A stretch of 64,000 bases of DNA from Hyperoodon ampullatus. Its lineage: Eukaryota > Chordata > Mammalia > Artiodactyla > Ziphiidae. The position numbers were made by a program, and so were the translations under genes. Location: NCBI GenBank assembly GCA_949752795.1, contig CATKHW010000427.1, forward strand, positions 2,558,536 to 2,622,535. Reading direction: 5' to 3'. Position 1 is the first letter of the stretch, and the number at the start of each line of letters is the position of its first letter. The notes under the pieces are model-generated. The model was not told the DNA's origin, ran no database searches, and worked only from the letters and a program-made list of their open reading frames with translations. Positions 24,336-36,508 of this stretch are shown in pieces.

Positions 24336-26074
24336 ATGTGCCCGTCCAAATGCCTAACAGCTACTCTCTCATTGGTTCTCCCTCTTCCCTTTCATCCTCT
24401 GCCAAATTGGCAACCTGTGCAAACCAAGAGGTTAAAGGGGCTGTCTCTCCAAGTTGGGAGGTTGATAGTAAAGCAGACGGAAAGTCAAACCGGAGCACCA
24501 GGAGAGGGACTATTCGTTGAGTTTTAGAAACCTTTCGTATTCACAGTGTGTCCGTTCTCTAGGTTTCCCGCACTTGTTATAGCTGTAGTAATATTCCCTT
24601 CAACCTGGAGAGTTCGGACCCATGGAATGGGTGCCATGCATTATTGCTTTAAAGGGTCTGCATTTGCTCACCCAATCTCACCAATCGTCTCAGTCCCAAG
24701 TGTCCCTCCTTATGCCACATCCAGCTGTCGTTGTAGATAGGGTCATTCCAGCTTTCATCAGAGACCCTGAAGGAATTGTAAAGAATTTCCCAGTTTTTTT
24801 GTTTTGTTTTTGAAATTCCTTTTTATAGTGGGTTTGAGCTGATTCTCGCTGCCATGTTTATGCCAGTCTAGACACACTTGATTCCCTTACGGAGACATAT
24901 CAATACATAGGTTTTAAGATTCTTACTAGTCAGATATTTTCCTCTGCGGGAAATATGGGGTTTTGAGTCCCTTTCACTGAGGACGGTGTAGGTCTTGTCT
25001 ATTCCATAGTTGGTTTTTGGAACGGTACCTGTGCTTTTATCAAACTCTGGTTTTATGCATCACCCCACCTCTCCTTCCCCCTTAAGCAGGTATAAGAGTG
25101 TTTTCTAAATGTGAGACACTGTTCTCTTTCCTAACTCAGTTCAAGTGTAGCCATGTTTACAGGATCTTCATAAGTGATATCTTATGATAAGTTTCTTTTT
25201 CTGTGTGACTTATTTCACTTAGAATCATCGTACCTGAATCCACCCATTTTGCTGCTACTGGTCTTATGACATTGATTTCATGGCTGAGGGATATTCCATC
25301 GTACGTAAGTACCACAATTTTTTGAACCATGTTTATATTTTCTGGGATACTTAAGGTGCATGCAAGTTGAGGTCCTTGTATGCAGTGCAGCCCTAAACTT
25401 TGGGGTGGCTCTGTCTTATTGATTTTCAGTTTTCCCAAGGTATATTCCCTAGACTGGTAGTGCCCTTGGCTCTGTAGCTCTGTTCTTTACTTGTTTTACG
25501 GAACAGAATGCACTCCTCCAGGGAGGCAGTTGGCAATATACACCCCGCCCATCAGCATAACAAGGCTCCCTGTTCTCCAGGGCCTGTCTTGCCTTTCTTG
25601 TTCTTACACATTTTGTGGATGTCCCTTTTGACCGGTGGGAAGTGATACTTCTTTGTAGTGCAGATTTGCATTGCCTGCTTGCTTGCTTGGCCAAAAAGGG
25701 CGTATGCGTTTTCTCCTGAATATATTCAGGAGAAAACGCATACGCCCTTTTTGGCCAAGTGCATCATTGTCGAAGTTGTGCCCCTCTTCCTGTGCTTTAA
25801 AGGCGATTCCAACGAACCTCTTGTAATCTGTTTCCTGCTATGCTGCCTCACATTCAAGTCCGCCTCGTTGCCTTCCCTCAACAGATTTTTGGACGATAGT
25901 TGTCCTTTATTACTCGGCCAGGTTGTGAATTGCTGTGCCCCTGAGCTCCATTTTTCAACTCGTTTTTGGTGAGCTGACCGCAAGTCCAAAATTTTGGTTC
26001 AGGACCTATACTGGTTCCCGGTGGGTGGCTGAGAATTTGGTTAATTCTTCTTCCTGCCGGGAAATTACAGTGAT
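24336..26074. repeat. Satellite unit 15 (1,739 bp)
   Basis: Mainly haplotype V with ttttggacgat; palindrome 25686-25759 perfect. Shares tgtgcaaacc and gcttttatc with unit 16. Private ggtgcatgcaag, aacgaacctc and ctcacattc. Confidence 0.95.
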
Positions 26075-27813
26075 ATGTGCCCGTCCAAATGCCTAACAGC
26101 TACTCTCTCATTGGTTCTCCCTCTTCCCTTTCATCCTCTGCCAAATTGGCAACCTGTGCAAACCAAGAGGTTAAAGGGGCTGTCTCTCCAAGTTGGGAGG
26201 TTGATAGTAAAGCAGACGGAAAGTCAAACCGGAGCACCAGGAGAGGGACTATTCGTTGAGTTTTAGAAACCTTTCGTATTCACAGTGTGTCCGTTCTCTA
26301 GGTTTCCCGCACTTGTTATAGCTGTAGTAATATTCCCTTCAACCTGGAGAGTTCGGACCCATGGAATGGGTGCCATGCATTATTGCTTTAAAGGGTCTGC
26401 ATTTGCTCACCCAATCTCACCAATCGTCTCAGTCCCAAGTGTCCCTCCTTATGCCACATCCAGCTGTCGTTGTAGATAGGGTCATTCCAGCTTTCATCAG
26501 AGACCCTGAAGGAATTGTAAAGAATTTCCCAGTTTTTTTGTTTTGTTTATGAAATTCCTTTTTATAGTGGGTTTGAGCTGATTCTCGCTGCCATGTTTAT
26601 GCCAGTCTAGACACACTTGATTCCCTTACGGAGACATATCAATACATAGGTTTTAAGATTCTTACTAGTCAGATATTTTCCTCTGCGGGAAATATGGGGT
26701 TTTGAGTCCCTTTCACTGAGGACGGTGTAGGTCTTGTCTATTCCATAGTTGGTTTTTGGAACGGTACCTGTGCTTTTATCAAACTCTGGTTTTATGCATC
26801 ACCCCACCTCTCCTTCCCCCTTAAGCAGGTATAAGAGTGTTTTCTAAATGTGAGACACTGTTCTCTTTCCTAACTCAGTTCAAGTGTAGCCATGTTTACA
26901 GGATCTTCATAAGTGATATCTTATGATAAGTTTCTTTTTCTGTGTGACTTATTTCACTTAGAATCATCGTACCTGAATCCACCCATTTTGCTGCTACTGG
27001 TCTTATGACATTGATTTCATGGCTGAGGGATATTCCATCGTACGTAAGTACCACAATTTTTTGAACCATGTTTATATTTTCTGGGATACTTAAGGTGCAT
27101 CCAAGTTGAGGTCCTTGTATGCAGTGCAGCCCTAAACTTTGGGGTGGCTCTGTCTTATTGATTTTCAGTTTTCCCAAGGTATATTCCCTAGACTGGTAGT
27201 GCCCTTGGCTCTGTAGCTCTGTTCTTTACTTGTTTTACGGAACAGAATGCACTCCTCCAGGGAGGCAGTTGGCAATATACACCCCGCCCATCAGCATAAC
27301 AAGGCTCCCTGTTCTCCAGGGCCTGTCTTGCCTTTCTTGTTCTTACACATTTTGTGGATGTCCCTTTTGACCGGTGGGAAGTGATACTTCTTTGTAGTGC
27401 AGATTTGCATTGCCTGCTTGCTTGCTTGGCCAAAAAGGGCGTATGCGTTTTCTCCTGAATATATTCAGGAGAAAACGCATACGCCCTTTTTGGCCAAGTG
27501 CATCATTGTCGAAGTTGTGCCCCTCTTCCTGTGCTTTAAAGGCGATTCCAACGTACCTCTTGAAATCTGTTTCCTGCTATGCTGCCTCGCTTTCAAGTCC
27601 GCCTCGTTGCCTTCCCTCAACAGATTTTTGGACGATAGTTGTCCTTTATTACTCGGCCAGTTTGTGAATTGCTGTGCCCCTGAGCTCCATTTTTCAACTC
27701 GTTTTTGGTGAGCTGACCGCAAGTCCAAAATTTTGGTTCAGGACCTATACTGGTTCCCGGTGGGTGGCTGAGAATTTGGTTAATTCTTCTTCCTGCCGGG
27801 AAATTACAGTGAT
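26075..27813. repeat. Satellite unit 16 (1,739 bp)
   Basis: Mixed: first part as unit 15, but after the palindrome (27425-27498, perfect) it carries cttgaaatc with ctatgctgcc and cagtttgtg, that is, a switch from V to F. Carries the gtttatg T-tract without the aggtaaagag deletion of units 2, 5 and 7. Confidence 0.95.
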
Positions 27814-29552
27814 ATGTGCCCGTCCAAATGCCTAACAGCTACTCTCTCATTGGTTCTCCCTCTTCCCTTTCATCCTCTGCCAAATTGGCAACCTGTGCGA
27901 ACCAAGAGGTTAAAGGGGCTGTCTCTCCAAGTTGGGAGGTTGATAGTAAAGCAGACGGAAAGTCAAACCGGAGCACCAGGAGAGGGACTATTCGTTGAGT
28001 TTTAGAAACCTTTCGTATTCACAGTGTGTCCGTTCTCTAGGTTTCCCGCACATGTTATAGCTGTAGTAATATTCCCTTCAACCTGGAGAGTTCGGACCCA
28101 TGGAATGGGTGCCATGCATTATTGCTTTAAAGGGTCTGCATTTGCTCACCCAATCTCACCAATCGTCTCAGTCCCAAGTGTCCCTCCTTATGCCACATCC
28201 AGCTGTCGTTGTAGATAGGGTCATTCCAGCTTTCATCAGAGACCCTGAAGGAATTGTAAAGAATTTCCCAGTTTTTTTGTTTTGTTTTTGAAATTCCTTT
28301 TTATAGTGGGTTTGAGCTGATTCTCGCTGCCATGTTTATGCCAGTCTAGACACACTTGATTCCCTTACGGAGACATATCAATACATAGGTTTTAAGATTC
28401 TTACTAGTCAGATATTTTCCTCTGCGGGAAATATGGCGTTTTGAGTCCCTTTCACTGAGGACGGTGTAGGTCTTGTCTATTCCATAGTTGGTTTTTGGAA
28501 CGGTACCTGTGCTTATATCAAACTCTGGTTTTATGCATCAACCCACCTCTCCTTCCCCCTTAAGCAGGTATAAGAGTGTTTTCTAAATGTGAGACACTGT
28601 TCTCTTTCCTAACTCAGTTCAAGTGTAGCCATGTTTACAGGATCTTCATAAGTGATATCTTATGATAAGTTTCTTTTTCTGTGTGACTTATTTCACTTAG
28701 AATCATCGTACCTGAATCCACCCATTTTGCTGCTACTGGTCTTATGACATTGATTTCATGGCTGAGGGATATTCCATCGTACGTAAGTACCACAATTTTT
28801 TGAACCATGTTTATATTTTCTGGGATACTTAAGGTGCATCCAAGTTGAGGTCCTTGTATGCAGTGCAGCCCTAAATTTTGGGGTGGCTCTGTCTTATTGA
28901 TTTTCAGTTTTCCCAAGGTATATTCCCTAGACTGGTAGTGCCCTTGGCTCTGTAGCTCTGTTCTTTACTTGTTTTAGGGAACAGAATGCACTCCTCCAGA
29001 GAGGCAGTTGGCAATTTACATCCCGCCCATCAGCATAACAAGGCTCCCTGTTCTCCAGGGCCTGTCTTGCCTTTCTTGTTCTTACACATTTTGTGGATGT
29101 CCCTTTTGACCGGTGGGAAGTGATACTTCTTTGTAGTGCAGATTTGCATTGCCCGCTTGCTTGCTTGGCCAAAAAGGGCGTATGCGTTTTCTCCTGAATA
29201 TATTCAGGAGAAAACGCATACGCCCTTTTTGGCCAAGTGCATCATTGTCGAAGTTGTGCCCCTCTTCCTGTGCTTTAAAGGCGATTCCAACGTACCTCTT
29301 GTAATCTGTTTCCTGCTATGCTGCCTCGCTTTCAATTCCGCCTCGTTGCCTTCCCTCAACAGATTTTTGGAAGATAGTTGTCCTTTATTACTCGGCCAGG
29401 TTGTGAATTGCTGTGCCCCTGAGCTCCATTTTTCAACTCGTTTTTGGTGAGCTGACCGCAAGTCCAAAATTTTGGTTCAGGACCTATACTGGTTCCCGGT
29501 GGGTGGCTGAGAATTTGGTTAATTCTTCTTCCTGCCGGGAAATTACAGTGAT
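27814..29552. repeat. Satellite unit 17 (1,739 bp)
   Basis: Haplotype V with ttcaattcc; palindrome 29164-29237 perfect. Carries ggcgttttg, gcatcaaccc and ggtgcatcc. The same last part occurs in units 21, 24 and 28, each directly before a unit of the 18/22/25/29 type. Confidence 0.95.
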
Positions 29553-31291
29553 ATGTGCCCGTCCAAATGCCTAACAGCTACTCTCTCATTGGTTCTCCCT
29601 CTTCCCTTTCATCCTCTGCCAAATTGGAAACCTGTGCGAACCAAGAGGTTAAAGGGGCTGTCTCTCCAAGTTGGGAGGTTGATAGTAAAGCAGACGGAAA
29701 GTCAAACCGGAGCACCAGGAGAGGGACTATTCGTTGAGTTTTAGAAACCTTTCGTATTCACAGTGTGTCCGTTCTCTAGGTTTCCCGCACTTGTTATAGC
29801 TGTAGTAATATTCCCTTCAACCTGGAGAGTTCGGACCCATGGAATGGGTGCCATGCATTATTGCTTTAAAGGGTCTGCATTTGCTCACCCAATCTCACCA
29901 ATCGTCTCAGTCGCAAGTGTCCCTCCTTATGCCACATCCAGCTGTCGTTGTAGATAGGGTCATTCCAGCTTTCATCAGAGACCCTGAAGGAACTGTAAAG
30001 AATTTCCCAGTTTTTTTGTTTTGTTTTTGAAATTCCTTTTTATAGTGGGTTTGAGCTGATTCTCGCTGCCATGTTTATGCCAGTCTAGACACACTTGATT
30101 CCCTTACGGAGACATATCAATACATAGGTTTTAAGATTCTTACTAGTCAGATATTTTCCTCTGCGGGAAATATGGGGTTTTGAGTCCCTTTCACTGAGGA
30201 CGGTGTAGGTCTTGTCTATTCCATAGTTGGTTTTTGGAACGGTACCTGTGCTTATATCAAACTCTGGTTTTATGCATCACCCCACCTCTCCTTCCCCCTT
30301 AAGCAGGTATAAGAGTGTTTTCTAAATGTGAGACACTGTTCTCTTTCCTAACTCAGTTCAAGTGTAGCCATGTTTACAGGATCTTCATAAGTGATATCTT
30401 ATGATAAGTTTCTTTTTCTGTGTGACTTATTTCACTTAGAATCATCGTACCTGAATCCACCCATTTTGCTGCTACTGGTCTTATGACATTGATTTCATGG
30501 CTGAGGGATATTCCATCGTACGTAAGTACCACAATTTTTTGAACCATGTTTATATTTTCTGGGATACTTAAGGTGTATCCAAGTTGAGGTCCTTATATGC
30601 AGTGCAGCCCTAAATTTTGGGGTGGCTCTGTCTTATTGATTTTCAGTTTTCCCAAGGTATATTCCCTAGACTGGTAGTGCCCTTGGCTCTGTAGCTCTGT
30701 TCTTTACTTGTTTTAGGGAACAGAATGCACTCCTCCAGAGAGGCAGTTGGCAATTTACATCCCGCCCATCAGCATAACAAGGCTCCCTGTTCTCCAGGGC
30801 CTGTCTTGCCTTTCTTGTTCTTACACATTTTGTGGATGTCCCTTTTGACCGGTGGGAAGTGATACTTCTTTGTAGTGCAGATTTGCATTGCCCGCTTGCT
30901 TGCTTGGCCAAAAAGGGCGTATGCGTTTTCTCCTGAATATATTCAGGAGAAAACGCATACGCCCTTTTTGGCCAAGTGCATCATTGTCGAAGTTGTGCCC
31001 CTCTTCCTGTGCTTTAAAGGCGATTCCAACGTACCTCTTGAAATCTGTTTCCTGCTATTCTGCCTCGCTTTCAAGTCCGCCTCGTTGCCTTCCCTCAACA
31101 GATTTTTGGACGATAGTTGTCCTTTATTACTCGGCCAGTTTGTGAATTGCTGTGCCCCTGAGCTCCATTTTTCAACTCGTTTTTGGTGAGCTGACCGCAA
31201 GTCCAAAATTTTGGTTCAGGACCTATACTGGTTCCCGGTGGGTGGCTGAGAATTTGGTTAATTCTTCTTCCTGCCGGGAAATTACAGTGAT
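29553..31291. repeat. Satellite unit 18 (1,739 bp; type alpha)
   Basis: Haplotype F; palindrome 30903-30976 perfect. Type alpha markers: ttggaaacc, cccgcactt, cagtcgcaag; also aaggaactg and cttatatgc (extra TAA in the antisense ORF2). Confidence 0.95.
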
Positions 31292-33030
31292 ATGTGCCCG
31301 TCCAAATGCCTAACAGCTACTCTCTCATTGGTTCTCCCTCTTCCCTTTCATCCTCTGCCAAATTGGCAACCTGTGCGAACCAAGAGGTTAAAGGGGCTGT
31401 CTCTCCAAGTTGGGAGGTTGATAGTAAAGCAGACGGAAAGTCAAACCGGAGCACCAGGAGAGGGACTATTCGTTGAGTTTTAGAAACCTTTCGTATTCAC
31501 AGTGTGTCCGTTCTCTAGGTTTCCCGCACATGTTATAGCTGTAGTAATATTCCCTTCAACCTGGAGAGTTCGGACCCATGGAATGGGTGCCATGCATTAT
31601 TGCTTTAAAGGGTCTGCATTTGCTCACCCAATCTCACCAATCGTCTCAGTCCCAAGTGTCCCTCCTTATGCCACATCCAGCTGTCGTTGTAGATAGGGTC
31701 ATTCCAGCTTTCATCAGAGACCCTGAAGGAATTGTAAAGAATTTCCCAGTTTTTTGGTTTTGTTTTTGAAATTCCTTTTTATAGTGGGTTTGAGCTGATT
31801 CTCGCTGCCATGTTTATGCCAGTCTAGACACACTTGATTCCCTTACGGAGACATATCAATACATAGGTTTTAAGATTCTTACTAGTCAGATATTTTCCTC
31901 TGCGGGAAATATGGGGTTTTGAGTCCCTTTCACTGAGGACGGTGTAGGTCTTGTCTATTCCATAGTTGGTTTTTGGAACGGTACCTGTGCTTATATCAAA
32001 CTCTGGTTTTATGCATCACCCCACCTCTCCTTCTCCCTTAAGCAGGTATAAGAGTGTTTTCTAAATGTGAGACACTGTTCTCTTTCCTAACTCAGTTCAA
32101 GTGTAGCCATGTTTACAGGATCTTCATAAGTGATATCTTATGATAAGTTTCTTTTTCTGTGTGACTTATTTCACTTAGAATCATCGTACCTGAATCCACC
32201 CATTTTGCTGCTACTGGTCTTATGACATTGATTTCATGGCTGAGGGATATTCCATCGTACGTAAGTACCACAATTTTTTGAACCATGTTTATATTTTCTG
32301 GGATACTTAAGGTGTATCCAAGTTGAGGTCCCTGTATGCAGTGCAGCCCTAAATTTTGGGGTGGCTCTGTCTTATTGATTTTCAGTTTTCCCAAGGTATA
32401 TTCCCTAGACTGGTAGTGCCCTTGGCTCTGTAGCTCTGTTCTTTACTTGTTTTAGGGAACAGAATGCACTCCTCCAGAGAGGCAGTTGGCAATTTACATC
32501 CCGCCCATCAGCATAACAAGGCTCCCTGTTCTCCAGGGCCTGTCTTGCCTTTCTTGTTCTTACACATTTTGTGGATGTCCCTCTTGACCGGTGGGAAGTG
32601 ATACTTCTTTGTAGTGCAGATTTGCATTGCCCGCTTGCTTGCTTGGCCAAAAAGGGCGTATGCGTTTTCTCCTGAATATATTCAGGAGAAAACGCATACG
32701 CCCTTTTTGGCCAAGTGCATCATTGTCGAAGTTGTGCCCCTCTTCCTGTGCTTTAAAGGCGATTCCAACGTACCTCTTGAAATCTGTTTCCTGCTATTCT
32801 GCCTCGCTTTCAAGTCCGCCTCGTTGCCTTCCCTCAACAGATTTTTGGACGATAGTTGTCCTTTATTACTCGGCCAGTTTGTGAATTGCTGTGCCCCTGA
32901 GCTCCATTTTTCAACTCGTTTTTGGTGAGCTGACCGCAAGTCCAAAATTTTGGTTCAGGACCTATACTGGTTCCCGGTGGGTGGCTGAGAATTTGGTTAA
33001 TTCTTCTTCCTGCCGGGAAATTACAGTGAT
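31292..33030. repeat. Satellite unit 19 (1,739 bp; type beta)
   Basis: Haplotype F; palindrome 32642-32715 perfect. Type beta markers: ggttttg T-tract, ccttctccctt, tccctcttga. Repeated as units 26 and 30. Confidence 0.95.
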
Positions 33031-34769
33031 ATGTGCGCGTCCAAATGCCTAACAGCTACTCTCTCATTGGTTCTCCCTCTTCCCTTTCATCCTCTGCCAA
33101 ATTGGCAACCTGTGCGAACCAAGAGGTTAAAGGGGCTGTCTCTCCAAGTTGGGAGGTTGATAGTAAAGCAGACGGAAAGTCAAACCGGAGCACCAGGAGA
33201 GGGACTATTCGTTGAGTTTTAGAAACCTTTCGTATTCACAGTGTGTCCGTTCTCTAGGTTTCCCGCACATGTTATAGCTGTAGTAATATTCCCTTCAACC
33301 TGGAGAGTTCGGACCCATGGAATGGGTGCCATGCATTATTGCTTTAAAGGGTCTGCATTTGCTCACCCAATCTCACCAATCGTCTCAGTCCCAAGTGTCC
33401 CTCCTTATGCCACATCCAGCTGTCGTTGTAGATAGGGTCATTCCAGCTTTCATCAGAGACCCTGAAGGAATTGTAAAGAATTTCCCAGTTTTTTTGTTTT
33501 GTTTTTGAAATTCCTTTTTATAGTGGGTTTGAGCTGATTCTCGCTGCCATGTTTATGCCAGTCTAGACACACTTGATTCCCTTACGGAGACATATCAATA
33601 CATAGGTTTTAAGATTCTTACTAGTCAGATATTTTCCTCTGCGGGAAATATGGCGTTTTGAGTCCCTTTCACTGAGGACGGTGTAGGTCTTGTCTATTCC
33701 ATAGTTGGTTTTTGGAACGGTACCTGTGCTTATATCAAACTCTGGTTTTATGCATCAACCCACCTCTCCTTCCCCCTTAAGCAGGTATAAGAGTGTTTTC
33801 TAAATGTGAGACACTGTTCTCTTTCCTAACTCAGTTCAAGTGTAGCCATGTTTACAGGATCTTCATAAGTGATATCTTATGATAAGTTTCTTTTTCTGTG
33901 TGACTTATTTCACTTAGAATCATCGTACCTGAATCCACCCATTTTGCTGCTACTGGTCTTATGACATTGATTTCATGGCTGAGGGATATTCCATCGTACG
34001 TAAGTACCACAATTTTTTGAACCATGTTTATATTTTCTGGGATACTTAAGGTGCATCCAAGTTGACGTCCTTGTATGCAGTGCAGCCCTAAATTTTGGGG
34101 TGGCTCTGTCTTATTGATTTTCAGTTTTCCCAAGGTATATTCCCTAGACTGGTAGTGCCCTTGGCTCTGTAGCTCTGTTCTTTACTTGTTTTAGGGAACA
34201 GAATGCACTCCTCCAGAGAGGCAGTTGGCAATTTACATCCCGCCCATCAGCATAACAAGGCTCCCTGTTCTCCAGGGCCTGTCTTGCCTTTCTTGTTCTT
34301 ACACATTTTGTGGATGTCCCTCTTGACCGGTGGGAAGTGATACTTCTTTGTAGTGCAGATTTGCATTGCCCGCTTGCTTGCTTGGCCAAAAAGGGCGTAT
34401 GCGTTTTCTCCTGAATATATTCAGGAGAAAACGCATACGCCCTTTTTGGCCAAGTGCATCATTGTCGAAGTTGTGCCCCTCTTCCTGTGCTTTAAAGGCG
34501 ATTCCAACGTACCTCTTGAAATCTGTTTCCTGCTATTCTGCCTCGCTTTCAAGTCCGCCTCGTTGCCTTCCCTCAACAGATTTTTGGACGATAGTTGTCC
34601 TTTATTACTCGGCCAGTTTGTGAATTGCTGTGCCCCTGAGCTCCATTTTTCAACTCGTTTTTGGTGAGCTGACCGCAAGTCCAAAATTTTGGTTCAGGAC
34701 CTATACTGGTTCCCGGTGGGTGGCTGAGAATTTGGTTAATTCTTCTTCCTGCCGGGAAATTACAGTGAT
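33031..34769. repeat. Satellite unit 20 (1,739 bp; type gamma)
   Basis: Haplotype F; palindrome 34381-34454 perfect. Type gamma markers: atgtgcgcgtcc, ggcgttttg, gcatcaaccc, gttgacgtcc. Counterpart of unit 27. Confidence 0.95.
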
Positions 34770-36508
34770 ATGTGCGCGTCCAAATGCCTAACAGCTACTC
34801 TCTCATTGGTTCTCCCTCTTCCCTTTCATCCTCTGCCAAATTGGCAACCTGTGCGAACCAAGAGGTTAAAGGGGCTGTCTCTCCAAGTTGGGAGGTTGAT
34901 AGTAAAGCAGACGGAAAGTCAAACCGGAGCACCAGGAGAGGGACTATTCGTTGAGTTTTAGAAACCTTTCGTATTCACAGTGTGTCCGTTCTCTAGGTTT
35001 CCCGCACATGTTATAGCTGTAGTAATATTCCCTTCAACCTGGAGAGTTCGGACCCATGGAATGGGTGCCATGCATTATTGCTTTAAAGGGTCTGCATTTG
35101 CTCACCCAATCTCACCAATCGTCTCAGTCCCAAGTGTCCCTCCTTATGCCACATCCAGCTGTCATTGTAGATAGGGTCATTCCAGCTTTCATCAGAGACC
35201 CTGAAGGAATTGTAAAGAATTTCCCAGTTTTTTTGTTTTGTTTTTGAAATTCCTTTTTATAGTGGGTTTGAGCAGATTCTCGCTGCCATGTTTATGCCAG
35301 TCTAGACACACTTGATTCCCTTACGGAGACATATCAATACATAGGTTTTAAGATTCTTACTAGTCAGATATTTTCCTCTGCGGGAAATATGGCGTTTTGA
35401 GTCCCTTTCACTGAGGACGGTGTAGGTCTTGTCTATTCCATAGTTGGTTTTTGGAAAGGTACCTGTGCTTATATCAAACTCTGGTTTTATGCATCAACCC
35501 ACCTCTCCTTCCCCCTTAAGCAGGTATAAGAGTGTTTTCTAAATGTGAGACACTGTTCTCTTTCCTAACTCAGTTCAAGTGTAGCCATGTTTACAGGATC
35601 TTCATAAGTGATATCTTATGATAAGTTTCTTTTTCTGTGTGACTTATTTCACTTAGAATCATCATACCTGAATCCACCCATTTTGCTGCTACTGGTCTTA
35701 TGACATTGATTTCATGGCTGAGGGATATTCCATCGTACGTAAGTACCACAATTTTTTGAACCATGTTTATATTTTCTGGGATACTTAAGGTGCATCCAAG
35801 TTGAGGTCCTTGTATGCAGTGCAGCCCTAAATTTTGGGGTGGCTCTGTCTTATTGATTTTCAGTTTTCCCAAGGTATATTCCCTAGACTGGTAGTGCCCT
35901 TGGCTCTGTAGCTCTGTTCTTTACTTGTTTTAGGGAACAGAATGCACTCCTCCAGAGAGGCAGTTGGCAATTTACATCCCGCCCATCAGCATAACAAGGC
36001 TCCCTGTTCTCCAGGGCCTGTCTTGCCTTTCTTGTTCTTACACATTTTGTGGATGTCCCTTTTGACCGGTGGGAAGTGATACTTCTTTGTAGTGCAGATT
36101 TGCATTGCCCGCTTGCTTGCTTGGCCAAAAAGGGCGTATGCGTTTTCTCCTGAATATATTCAGGAGAAAACGCATACGCCCTTTTTGGCCAAGTGCATCA
36201 TTGTCGAAGTTGTGCCCCTCTTCCTGTGCTTTAAAGGCGATTCCAACGTACCTCTTGTAATCTGTTTCCTGCTATGCTGCCTCGCTTTCAATTCCGCCTC
36301 GTTGCCTTCCCTCAACAGATTTTTGGAAGATAGTTGTCCTTTATTACTCGGCCAGGTTGTGAATTGCTGTGCCCCTGAGCTCCATTTTTCAACTCGTTTT
36401 TGGTGAGCTGACCGCAAGTCCAAAATTTTGGTTCAGGACCTATACTGGTTCCCGGTGGGTGGCTGAGAATTTGGTTAATTCTTCTTCCTGCCGGGAAATT
36501 ACAGTGAT
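34770..36508. repeat. Satellite unit 21 (1,739 bp; type delta with gamma start)
   Basis: Haplotype V with ttcaattcc; palindrome 36120-36193 perfect. Begins atgtgcgcgtcc like gamma. Private gagcagattc and ggaaaggtac; tgtcattgtag is shared with unit 34. Confidence 0.95.

Larger units (their letters stand above)
29553..36508. repeat. Higher-order repeat, four-unit copy (units 18-21: alpha, beta, gamma, delta)
   Basis: Four consecutive unit types span 6,956 bp, and the same order recurs at 41726 and again, incompletely, at 48682. Type alpha is marked by cagtcgcaag, beta by ccttctccctt, gamma by atgtgcgcg and delta by ttcaattcc. Delta always precedes the next alpha. Confidence 0.85.
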
